Assembly: GCA_044464485.1 (NCBI GenBank)
Contig: JBIQLG010000006.1
Span: forward strand, 124,001-188,000
Length of the DNA stretch: 64,000 nt
Origin: Terrimesophilobacter sp044464485
Lineage (GTDB): Bacteria > Actinomycetota > Actinomycetes > Actinomycetales > Microbacteriaceae
Direction: 5' to 3'
Of this stretch, positions 43,076 to 52,000 are shown piece by piece. Made by a program: the position numbers and the translations under genes. Under the pieces are notes generated by a model. The model was not told the DNA's origin and ran no database searches. It saw nothing but the letters and a program-made list of their open reading frames with translations. How positions within the stretch are numbered: position 1 is the first letter of the stretch; every line of letters begins with the position of its first letter.

Positions 43076-43806
43076 CGGGCATGAACACCGAGTGGGCGCT
43101 TTCCGAACTCGACAAGTTCGTCGCAATGACCGTTACGCACCACACCGACACACCCGGTGTCATCGGCGTGTTCCACACCGCTGCAACGACTGAGGAAATT
43201 ACCCAACAGCTCCAGGTCATCGAGATGATCGTGCGGCGGGTGCTCCCGATCGATGCCCTGGCAAACCTTACTCTGATTGGCAGCAAGACCGGGGAATGGA
43301 AGCAGGTCCGTCCTCTCGCTCTGCGCGCCAAGGTGCTCCTTGAGCGTAAGGCAGAGATCGATGAGAACCTTGGTGATGGCGCACCTGCTATCTCGGCCAG
43401 TGTGCTTCACCCTTGGATTTGGAGTGGCGCGGCTTCGTTGTGGCAATCGCGGCACTACAGATCCGCTGTCGAGGACGCCGCTAAGAAGCTCAACGCCGAG
43501 ACACAGAACAAGGTCGGTCGTCGCGACGTCAGCGAGACCAAGCTGTTCCAAGAGGCTTTCAGTACCGATGCGCCGACCGGGAGCAAGATGCGCCTGCGCC
43601 GGATGAAGGACGACGGCAGCGACACCTACAAGTCGATGCAGCGCGGAGCGATGGCACTCGCCGAAGGCATCTTTGCGGGCATCCGCAATCCCTTCAACCA
43701 CGAGGATCCGAAGGACATCGACGAGCAGACCGGCCTTGAGTACCTCGCGGCTCTGAGTGTCTTGGCTCGTTGGGTTGACGATGCAGAAGTGGAGAAGGCG
43801 TCGTGA
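43072..43806 (+). CDS. TIGR02391 (Ymh)-family protein inside the hsd operon
   Basis: 244 residues of the uncharacterised Ymh family: LWQSRHYRSAVEDAAKKLN is the family core, followed by KLFQEAFS, GAMALAEGIFAGIRNPFNHE and EYLAALSVLARWVDDAEV. The RNPFNHE motif (R..N...H) resembles the RxxxxxH signature of HEPN-type RNases, which would suit a role as an abortive-infection effector, but this is inference. The gene overlaps hsdS (ATGA) and hsdR (GTGA), so it is a built-in part of the operon and is made with the restriction subunits. Confidence 0.88.
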   Translation: MTGMNTEWALSELDKFVAMTVTHHTDTPGVIGVFHTAATTEEITQQLQVIEMIVRRVLPIDALANLTLIGSKTGEWKQVRPLALRAKVLLERKAEIDENLGDGAPAISASVLHPWIWSGAASLWQSRHYRSAVEDAAKKLNAETQNKVGRRDVSETKLFQEAFSTDAPTGSKMRLRRMKDDGSDTYKSMQRGAMALAEGIFAGIRNPFNHEDPKDIDEQTGLEYLAALSVLARWVDDAEVEKAS

Positions 43807-46800
43807 GTTCCTTCAACGAGTCCGTCGTCGAGCAGGCCGCGCTGGAGTGGCTTGCCGATCTCGGGTATCAGACCCTCTACGGGCCGAACATAGCGCCGAG
43901 TGGCGACGGGCCGCAGCTGCGCGACTCGTTCGCGGACGTCGTGCTGATCGACCGGCTGCTGCCGACCGTGCGCGGGCTCAACAAGGGCATCGACCCTGCT
44001 GTTGTCGACCAGGCGGTGAAGCGCCTCCTGCGGCCCGAGTCGCAGAACCCCATCGACGAGAACTACCGCATCCACCGCTTCCTCGTCGACGGGATTCCCG
44101 TCGAGCATCGCGGCACGGATGGGCAGACTCGCACGATCCGGGTGAAGCTCATCGACCTGAACACCCCGGAGGCCAACGACTGGGTCGCCGTCCACCAGTT
44201 CACGGTGACGAAGGACGGCAAGAACCGCCGCCCGGACGTGGTTGTCTTCGTCAACGGACTGCCGCTCGCCCTGTTCGAGCTGAAGAACCCGGCGGACGAG
44301 AACGCCGACATGCGCGGTGCCTGGAACCAGATCCAGACCTACCGCAGCGATATCGCGCCGATCTTCGACTACAACGCGCTCACCGTGATTTCCGACGGTG
44401 TGGCGAGTGCGGCGATGAGCTCGTTCACCGGCGCGTTCGAGCACTACGCCCCGTGGAAGACGGTCGACGGGCGCGACGTCGTCACCGACCGCCCCGCGCT
44501 GGAAGTACTCATCCGAGGCGTCTTCGAGCCGAGTCGATTCCTCGACATCCTTCGCAACTTCATCGTCTTCAGCGATGAGACCATCACCGACAAGGCGACC
44601 GGCCAGCCGATGCGGTCCCTTGTCAAGCGCGTCGCGAAGTACCACCAGTACTGGGCAGTCAACACGGCGGTCGAGTCGACGGTGAATGCGGCGAGCCCTA
44701 CGGGCGACAAGCGTGGTGGTGTCGTCTGGCACACCCAGGGCTCCGGCAAGAGCTTCGAGATGGTGTTCTACGCGGCGAAGATCATGCGCGACCCCCGCAT
44801 GGAGAACCCGACGCTTGTCTTCATCACGGACCGCAACGACCTCGACGATCAGCTCTTTGGTGAGGCGTTCGCGCCGGCCACGATCCTCCCGGAGCGTCCC
44901 GTGCAGGCGGAAAGTCGGGCGCATCTGCGCGAGCTCCTGAAGGTCGCATCCGGCGGCATCATCTTCACCACGCTGCAGAAGTTCGCCCCCGAGGAGCAGG
45001 GCGACACGAACCCGGTCCTCACCGATCGGCGGAACGTGATCGTCGTCGCCGACGAGGCCCACCGCTCCCAGTATGGCTTCAGCGAGACCCTCGACTCAGA
45101 AGGCCGACTCAAGTCGGGCCTCGCCAAGCACATGCGGGATGCACTACCCGGCGCCACCTGCCTCGGCTTCACCGGCACACCCATCGAGACGACCGATAAG
45201 TCCACTCGCGCGGTGTTTGGCGACTACATCGACATCTACGACCTGACGCGGGCCGTCGAAGACGGCGCGACCGTCAAGATCTACTATGAGCCGAAGCTGG
45301 TGAAGGTCGGTCTCAGCGAGTCCATTCAGGGTGAGCTCGACGAAATGGCAGATGAGATCACGGAGCAGGTCGAAGAGTCCGAAGCATCAGCGGCGAAGTC
45401 CCGCTGGGCACGCCTGGAAGCGATCGTTGGTGCAGACGAGCGACTCGACCTGGTGGCGACGGAGGTCGTCGAGCACTGGGAGCAGCGCCGCACTGACCTC
45501 CTCGGCAAAGGCATGATCGTCGTGATGAGCCGCCGCATCGCGGTAAAGCTTTACGAAAAGATCGTCGCGCTGCGACCGGATTGGCACAGCGATGACCCGG
45601 CGGCCGGCAAGATCAAGGTCGTCATGACCGGATCCCCATCCGACCCCCAGACGTACCAGCCGCACCTCCACGACAAGGCAACCCGCAAAGCGATCCAGCT
45701 CCGCGCGAAGAACCCCGAGGACGAGATCGAACTCGTGATCGTTCGCGATATGTGGCTCACTGGCTTCGACGCGCCGGCGATGCACACGATGTACGTCGAC
45801 AAGACGATGCAGGGCGCCAGCCTCATGCAGGCGATCGCCCGAGTGAACCGCACCTTCCGCGACAAGCCGGGCGGTCTCATCGTTGACCTGATCGGCGTCT
45901 ACTCAAGCCTCCAGGAAGCGCTCAGCGTCTACTCGCCGACTGACCGCGACCAGGCCGGTGTGCCTATTGATGAGATGGTCGCCGTCATGCTGGAGAAGCA
46001 CGACATCATCACCGGTCTCCTCCACGACGTCACTTTCGACTCCTCGCCCGAACTGCCCGCGTCGGAGCGGCTCGCCCAGTACGCGAAGGTTCTTGACTTC
46101 GTCATGGCCGACCCCGACCGGACGAAGCGCTACAACGACCAGGTGCTCGCGCTTGTCAAGGTCTTTGCTCTGTGCGGTGCGAGGGATGAAGCGGCGGCGA
46201 TCCGCAACGATGTCCGGCTCTTCACCGATGTGCGCGCCGCAATTCTCAAGGTGCTGAACCCCGGTTCGGGTCGTGGCGGCTCTGGTGCCGTCGATATCGA
46301 CACGGCGATTGGGCAGCTTGTCAACGAAGCCGTCTCCGGTGACCAGGTGATCGACATCTACGCGCTCGCCGGCATCGATACCCCCGAGCTGTCCATCCTC
46401 TCCGACGAGTTTCTCGACGGACTCGCCCACAAGGACAAGCCGAACCTCCAGATCGGGCTGCTGCGTCGACTCCTCGACGACCACATCCGCACGATCAAGC
46501 ACAGTAACGTCGTGCAGAATCGGAAGTTCTCCGAGATGCTCGACGAGGCGATCAACCGGTACAACAATCGGTCCCTGTCCTCCGCCGAGATTATCGCCGA
46601 GCTCGTGCAACTCGCGAAGCATATACGCGACGACCTACGGCGGCAAGCGTCCCTCGGGCTCCGTGAGGACGAGATTGCCTTCTACGACGCCGTCGCGCAG
46701 AACGAGTCGGCCGTCATCGAGCTCGGTGATGCGACGCTCAAGGCGATTGCCCGCGATCTCGTCCGCACGATTCGCGACAATTGGAGCATCGACTGGGATG

Positions 46801-46952
46801 TGAAAGAGACCGTCCGGGCGAGGATGCGCTCCGCTGTCCGCCGCATCCTCGTCCGCTACGACTACCCGCCCGACGCCGAGCTGGAGGCCATCGAGCTCGT
46901 GATCGAGCAGGCGGAGATTTTCGCCGCGGACGACGAGGCGTTCCTCTATTAA
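43803..46952 (+). CDS. hsdR: Type I restriction-modification endonuclease/translocase subunit
   Basis: 1049 residues. The N-terminal nuclease carries the PD-(D/E)XK set: Asp145 in RPDVVVFVNG and E159-L-K161 in LFELKNP. The motor follows, with Walker A TQGSGKS at residue 311, Walker B/DEAH at residue 417 (VADEAHRSQYG), motif III FTGTPIE, MWLTGFDAP and IARVNRTFRDKPGG. The C-terminal helical domain binds HsdM. It translocates unmodified DNA and cleaves it at a distance. The GTG start overlaps the Ymh gene. All elements for an active enzyme are intact. Confidence 0.97.
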   Translation: MSSFNESVVEQAALEWLADLGYQTLYGPNIAPSGDGPQLRDSFADVVLIDRLLPTVRGLNKGIDPAVVDQAVKRLLRPESQNPIDENYRIHRFLVDGIPVEHRGTDGQTRTIRVKLIDLNTPEANDWVAVHQFTVTKDGKNRRPDVVVFVNGLPLALFELKNPADENADMRGAWNQIQTYRSDIAPIFDYNALTVISDGVASAAMSSFTGAFEHYAPWKTVDGRDVVTDRPALEVLIRGVFEPSRFLDILRNFIVFSDETITDKATGQPMRSLVKRVAKYHQYWAVNTAVESTVNAASPTGDKRGGVVWHTQGSGKSFEMVFYAAKIMRDPRMENPTLVFITDRNDLDDQLFGEAFAPATILPERPVQAESRAHLRELLKVASGGIIFTTLQKFAPEEQGDTNPVLTDRRNVIVVADEAHRSQYGFSETLDSEGRLKSGLAKHMRDALPGATCLGFTGTPIETTDKSTRAVFGDYIDIYDLTRAVEDGATVKIYYEPKLVKVGLSESIQGELDEMADEITEQVEESEASAAKSRWARLEAIVGADERLDLVATEVVEHWEQRRTDLLGKGMIVVMSRRIAVKLYEKIVALRPDWHSDDPAAGKIKVVMTGSPSDPQTYQPHLHDKATRKAIQLRAKNPEDEIELVIVRDMWLTGFDAPAMHTMYVDKTMQGASLMQAIARVNRTFRDKPGGLIVDLIGVYSSLQEALSVYSPTDRDQAGVPIDEMVAVMLEKHDIITGLLHDVTFDSSPELPASERLAQYAKVLDFVMADPDRTKRYNDQVLALVKVFALCGARDEAAAIRNDVRLFTDVRAAILKVLNPGSGRGGSGAVDIDTAIGQLVNEAVSGDQVIDIYALAGIDTPELSILSDEFLDGLAHKDKPNLQIGLLRRLLDDHIRTIKHSNVVQNRKFSEMLDEAINRYNNRSLSSAEIIAELVQLAKHIRDDLRRQASLGLREDEIAFYDAVAQNESAVIELGDATLKAIARDLVRTIRDNWSIDWDVKETVRARMRSAVRRILVRYDYPPDAELEAIELVIEQAEIFAADDEAFLY

Positions 46953-46954
46953 GG

Positions 46955-46983
46955 TTTACATCCTTCCCAGCATGGCGGATTGA
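46955..46983 (+). promoter_or_regulatory. Shared-layout promoter upstream of DUF2130 gene
   Basis: TTTACA (46955-46960), 17 bases, GATTGA (46978-46983), starting three bases after the hsdR stop. The following leader ATGTGACAAGAAAGGAGG resembles the leader of the DUF2188 gene. Confidence 0.6.
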
Positions 46984-47010
46984 TTCATGTGACAAGAAAG
47001 GAGGTAGCCG

Positions 47011-48246
47011 ATGAACGAGATCAAGTGCCCGCATTGTGGGACTGTGTTCAGCATCGACGAGGCGGAATACGCCGACATCGTTCAGCAGGTGCGCACGGTG
47101 GAGTTCGAGAAGGAGCTCCACAACCGCCTGGCCGAAGCCGAAAAGGCGAAGAAGACGGAAATCGAGCTTGCTGAAGCGAAGATTACCGAGCGGGAGCGCG
47201 AGGCCGCCGCGAAGAAGGAGGCCGAAATCGAACGGCTCAAAGGTGATCTAAAGTCCGCCAAGACCGAACAGGAGCTCGCGGTCATCCAAGCGGTCTCCGA
47301 TGCCCAGCGTAAGCTCGCCGACGCGGAGAACGCGCTGAAGCTGCAGGCAGCGACGCAGGCGGCCGAACTGGCATCCGCGAGCGAGTCCCACTCGAAGGAG
47401 CTCGCGCTCAAGCAGGAGTCCTACTCGAAGGAAATCGCCACCAAGGACGAGCTTATCGAGCGCTACAAGGACATGAAGGCGAAGCTCAACGTCAAGCTCC
47501 TCGGGGAGACCCTGGAGCAGCACTGCGAGATCGAATTCAACCGCATGCGGTCGCTCGCCTTCCCGTATGCGAAGTTCAGCAAGGACAACACCGTCGCCGA
47601 TGGCGGCAAAGGTGACTACATCTTCCGGGACTACAGCGCCGACGGCGTCGAATACATCTCGGTCATGTTCGACATGAAGAACGAAGCGGACGAATCGTCT
47701 AGCAGGAAGAAGAACAGCGACTTCTTCACTAAGCTAGACAAGGACCGCAACGCGAAAGGCTGCGAGTACGCCGTGCTCGTGTCCATGCTCGAAGAGGACT
47801 CCGAACTCTACACCGGGATCACTGACGTCTCCACGCCGGAGTGCCCGAAGATGTTCGTGATCCGGCCGCAGTTCTTTCTCGCGATCATTGCACTGCTCCG
47901 CAACGCGGCCCAGGCCACCATTCAGGTCAAGGCAGAGCTCGAGCAGGTGAAGCAGCAGAACATCGACATCACCAACTTCGAGTCGAAGCTCGTCGACTTC
48001 CAGGCGAAGTTCTCCAAGAACGTCGGCGATGCCGCGAAGCAGTACCGCACGGCCGTAGACGACATCGACGACGCGATCAAGAAGCTCGAAGCCACCAAGG
48101 AGGCGCTGCGCCTCTGGGTGGTGCATCTCGACCGTGCGAGCGACAAGGCGAACGGCCTCACCATCCGCGCCCTCACCAGGGGTAACGACACCATGAAGCA
48201 GAAGTTCGCCGAGGTCGAATCCTCGGCCGAGCCAGATCTCGACTGA
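47011..48246 (+). CDS. DUF2130 protein, zinc ribbon plus coiled coil and nuclease-like core
   Basis: 411 residues. The N-terminus is a CPHCG half zinc ribbon (Cys6, Cys9), then a coiled coil from about residue 28 to 155 rich in Ala, Glu and Lys. The globular DUF2130 part follows: EQHCEIEFNRMRSLAFPYA, GKGDYIFRDY, then VMFDMKNE and TKLDKDRNAKGCEYAVLVS. Asp202 with D221-M-K223 fits the spacing of a PD-(D/E)XK active site, which suggests a nuclease (inference). A second helical tail ends the protein. AAAGGAGG precedes the ATG. It follows hsdR but has its own promoter. Confidence 0.85.
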   Translation: MNEIKCPHCGTVFSIDEAEYADIVQQVRTVEFEKELHNRLAEAEKAKKTEIELAEAKITEREREAAAKKEAEIERLKGDLKSAKTEQELAVIQAVSDAQRKLADAENALKLQAATQAAELASASESHSKELALKQESYSKEIATKDELIERYKDMKAKLNVKLLGETLEQHCEIEFNRMRSLAFPYAKFSKDNTVADGGKGDYIFRDYSADGVEYISVMFDMKNEADESSSRKKNSDFFTKLDKDRNAKGCEYAVLVSMLEEDSELYTGITDVSTPECPKMFVIRPQFFLAIIALLRNAAQATIQVKAELEQVKQQNIDITNFESKLVDFQAKFSKNVGDAAKQYRTAVDDIDDAIKKLEATKEALRLWVVHLDRASDKANGLTIRALTRGNDTMKQKFAEVESSAEPDLD

Positions 48247-48253
48247 ACCTCCC

Positions 48254-48294
48254 CTGATGGCCCCGTGGACAGTGCTGGTCTCTGGGGCCATCAG
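48254..48294 (+). terminator. Terminator hairpin after DUF2130 gene
   Basis: CTGATGGCCCC (48254-48264) pairs perfectly with GGGGCCATCAG (48284-48294), followed by TGTTTA. The trailing T-rich bases are shared with the -35 box of the next promoter. Confidence 0.7.
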
Positions 48295-48296
48295 TG

Positions 48297-48325
48297 TTTA
48301 CACCTCCGCCGTTAATGCGGATTGA
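48297..48325 (+). promoter_or_regulatory. Shared-layout promoter upstream of DUF2188 gene
   Basis: TTTACA (48297-48302), 17 bases, GATTGA (48320-48325), third example in this block. It lies 26 bases before the ATG. Confidence 0.6.
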
Positions 48326-48350
48326 AGATGACAAGCGGAAGGAGGTGAAC

Positions 48351-48587
48351 ATGAGCAAGAAGGGTGATTACATCGTCGGCCCGCACGGTGATGGCTGGGC
48401 GGCGACCGGAGTCGGCAACCCGCGGGCATCGTCCGTGCATGCCACGCAGACTGCGGCCTACGACGCAGCAAAAGGCTACTCAGCGAACAAGGGTGGTGGC
48501 GACATATCGATCCAGGGGCGTAACGGGCAGATTCGTGACAAGAACACGATTCCGCCGGCCAAGGATCCGCGGTCGAGCAAGGGCTGA
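48351..48587 (+). CDS. DUF2188-domain protein
   Basis: Small protein of 78 residues: KKGDYIVGPHGDGWAATGVG, then the helix TQTAAYDAAKGYSANKGGGD and ISIQGRNGQIRDKNTIPP. This matches DUF2188, a double-stranded-RNA-binding-like mini-fold of unknown role, often encoded by mobile regions. GGAAGGAGG precedes the ATG at 48351, and its leader is similar to that of the DUF2130 gene. Confidence 0.85.
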   Translation: MSKKGDYIVGPHGDGWAATGVGNPRASSVHATQTAAYDAAKGYSANKGGGDISIQGRNGQIRDKNTIPPAKDPRSSKG

Positions 48588-48840
48588 TCTGCTGCTCGGT
48601 GCGACGGCTCAGGGTCTGGTGGCTTCGGTCTCCAGATCCTGAGTTCGGCAGAGTTCCGCGGTAAGTAGGTGTCGTCGGCATCCGACGTCCGCGGTCTTGA
48701 TTTCTGAGCGCAGCAGCGAGTCGAGCCAAGTGCCGGCTGGTCATGTTCGACGGACTGGGTTCTGAAACATAAGTGCACATGTCTCGATGACGGCACCCCG
48801 CCGGCCAACATGCAGGCGCCCTACCCGCGGGGTTCTGACG

Positions 48841-49008
48841 TCATGAGTGCACCGCAGCGATGCGCCCGCTCGGCACGGGCTTGCTCCAAAGGCGTTGGTG
48901 ATAGGTGCGAAGTGTTTTGCTGTCGGAGTCGGGATCGCGCCCGGACCTAGTGTCAGACCGGAAGTCGAAATGAATATCGATCGCAGGAAGCTGCGGCGAG
49001 ATGCTCAT
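48841..49008 (-). pseudogene. N-terminal remnant of a DUF6994-like protein
   Basis: 55 codons read MSISPQLPAIDIHFDFRSDT, then GRDPDSDSKTLRTYHQRLWS and KPVPSG before a stop. The pattern D..FDxRxDxxGxDPD...TLRxYHxxLWSKPLPxG is that of the uncharacterised DUF6994 family, whose members are several times longer. The rest is missing. Nothing else is recognisable from 48588 to 48840. Confidence 0.55.
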
Positions 49009-49075
49009 GACGTGAGGGTAGCGGCAATTCGACGCAGCCCACCATGTCGCAGCCTGCCGATACCCTGAACACAAC

Positions 49076-52000
49076 ATGTACCTCCTAACACCTACTGCCC
49101 TCGTCACCAGCGCCAGCGACCTCACGCTCGCCTCGGACTGCGAGTTCGGGTTCCTGCGCGTGCTTGATCACCGGCTGGGGTGGTCCACCGATCCACTGCC
49201 CGACGATGACATCATGCTGAAGCGCGCAGCGGATCTTGGCAACGTTCACGAGGGCAGGCTGCTGCAGCGCTACCGGGCCGAGCACGGCGACAACCTCGTC
49301 GAGTTTGAGAAACCGGATGGGCGCCGAGCCGAGATGCTGCGCGATTTTGCGGCCCGCACGCGCGACGCGCTCCGCAGCGGTGCACCGGTCGTTTACCAGG
49401 GTGTGTTCTTCGACGAGTCCGACCCCCAGCTACCCTTCGTCGGATACGCCGACTTTCTCGTGCGCCAACCGGATGGCCGCTACCGCGTCGTCGACACGAA
49501 GCTCTCCCGACACGTGCGCGTGACCGCACTGCTGCAACTTGCGGCGTACCACGAGCAGCTTCAGAAGCTCGGCGTGCCGGTGGATGACACCGTCGAACTG
49601 ATCCTCGGCAACGACGAATCCGAGACCGCCGAGGTGAGCGACCTCGCCCCGGTCTTTCGTCGTCGTCGGGCACGCATGCATGCGATCCTCGCCGAGTACC
49701 GCGCCGAAGGCAAACCCGTCACCTGGGAGGACGAACGTTACGCGCGCGACGGCCGCTGCAAGTACTGCAAAGACCCCGCCGCACAGGCGGGAGACCTCTT
49801 CACCGTCGCGGGCCTTCGTGCCACGCAACGGGCAAAGCTGAGAGCCGTCGGCATCCGCACGCTCGGTGAATTGGCGCAAACAGAAGAGCGACCCGAAGAT
49901 TGCGAACTGCCCAAGGCCACCTTCGCCAAGTTGCACCTACAGGCCAAGCTTCAGGCTGAAGTAGACCACGACGATCCGCACGCACTGCCTCCCGTTGTGG
50001 TCGTCGACCCGCGGCCCATCGCGAGTCTGCCCGCACCAAACCCGGGCGACCTGTTCTTCGACTTTGAAGGCGACCCGATGTATTCCGAACCGGGCATAGG
50101 TGGCGCGCCGCGCTGGGGTCTCGACTACCTGTTCGGCTGGGTGGACACCAACGGCGACTTCGACTGCCTCTGGGCGCACTCCCACGCCGAAGAAAAAATC
50201 GCCTTGCGCAACTTCTTGGCGTTCGTCACCGAGCGGCGGCAGCAGCATCCGGGACTCCACATCTACCACTACGCCAGCTACGAGAAGACGCACCTGCTGA
50301 GCATCGCCGCCAGGCATGGCGAGGGTGAGGCCATCGTCGACCAGTTGCTGCGCGACGGAGTGCTCGTCGACCTGTACCCGGTCGTCATGGGCTCACTGCG
50401 CATCGGGACGCCGTCCTATTCGATCAAAAAACTTGAACCGCTCTACATGGGCGAGCAGCAGCGCGAAGGCCTCGACAGCGGTGCCGATTCCATCGAGCAG
50501 TACGTTGCCTCCAGTCGCGCGGCGGCCGCGGGCAATGACACGCTCGCGAACGAGATTCGCCGCGAGATCGCTGTCTACAACGAATACGACTGCCTCTCCA
50601 CGCTGAGACTGCGCGACTGGTTGCGTGCCCTGCCCGAAGTGCAAGGTGTGAAAGCGGATGCTGCCACGCCAGAATTTGCCGGCGACGTTTTCGAACCCAG
50701 CGCGCTCGATCTGCAGCTGCAAGCGCTCGGCCTCGACGCAGAACAGCGTGGCGACGACGCCGCTGCGGGCGCGTATCGCATGGCCGCTGCCGCAATCGAC
50801 TATCACCGCCGCGAAGTCAAAAGTTTCTGGTGGGAACACTACGACCGCCTCGAGCAGCCCTCCGAACTGTGGGAAGAAACCCGGGGCGTGTTCCTCGTCG
50901 AAGGCGTATCGCTCATACGCGATTGGCACAAAGAGGGCAGGCAGCGCAACGAACGCCGACACCTGCGCTTACGCGGCCAATGGGCGCCCGGTAGCAGTGC
51001 GCCGCGACCCGGCGGCGACGTGTTCCTCGTCTACAGTGACCCCGTTCCCTACGCACCACCCGGCCACCGCCCGGGTGCGCGGCTTGCTCGCCAAGTGAAG
51101 TTTCTCGACCCCGCGGAGGACGACGGCGTGGTGTTCGTCGAAGAATCGCGGTCCGATGAACTTGAGCCGTGGCACGACATGCCCACCCATCTCACGCCTG
51201 GCCCGCCGCCGCCGGCCAAAAGCATTGTTGCCGCGATCGAGAACTGGGGCGACACGATTCTTGACGCAGACCCCGAGTGGCCGGGCGACGCCATGTCAGA
51301 GCTCCTGCTGCGCACCGCGCCCAGCGAAACTGCGCCGCTCGAGCCCATGAACAGTCCGGATGATGGCGTGCGCGCCGTGGTCGCCTCGCTGCTCTCGCGG
51401 CAGAGCGGTTATCTTGCCGTGCAAGGGCCTCCCGGAACGGGCAAAACCTATTTGGCGGCGCACGTCATCCGGGAGTTGATCGAGAAACACCACTGGCAGA
51501 TCGGTGTGACTGCGCAGTCGCACAAGGTGGTCGAGAATGTGCTCGATGCGGTCGTGATGGATGCGCACCTCAGCCCCGAACTCGTTGCCAAAGCGCCGGC
51601 GACGGATGCGGGTGCTGGCTACTACGACGAGAGTCCGTTCACCGAACTGCCGCCGAATGGCCACGCGCGCTACGCGGCCGAGCACGCCGACACCGGATAC
51701 GTGATTGGCGGCACCGCGTGGGATATGACGAATCGAAAGAGAGTGGCGGAAGGCCAACTCGACCTGCTCGTCATCGACGAGGCCGGACAGTTTTCGCTCG
51801 CCAACACGATCGGTGTCGCAATGAGTGCGAAGCGCATTCTGTTGCTCGGTGACCCGCAGCAGCTCCCGCAAGTGAGCCAAGGCATTCACCCTGCGCCGGT
51901 CGACGGTTCGGCGCTCGGGCATGTGATCGGTGGTGTCGCGGTGCTGCCTGAGGAGTACGGCTACTTCCTCGCCGAGAGTCGCCGCATGGATGCCGCCGTC

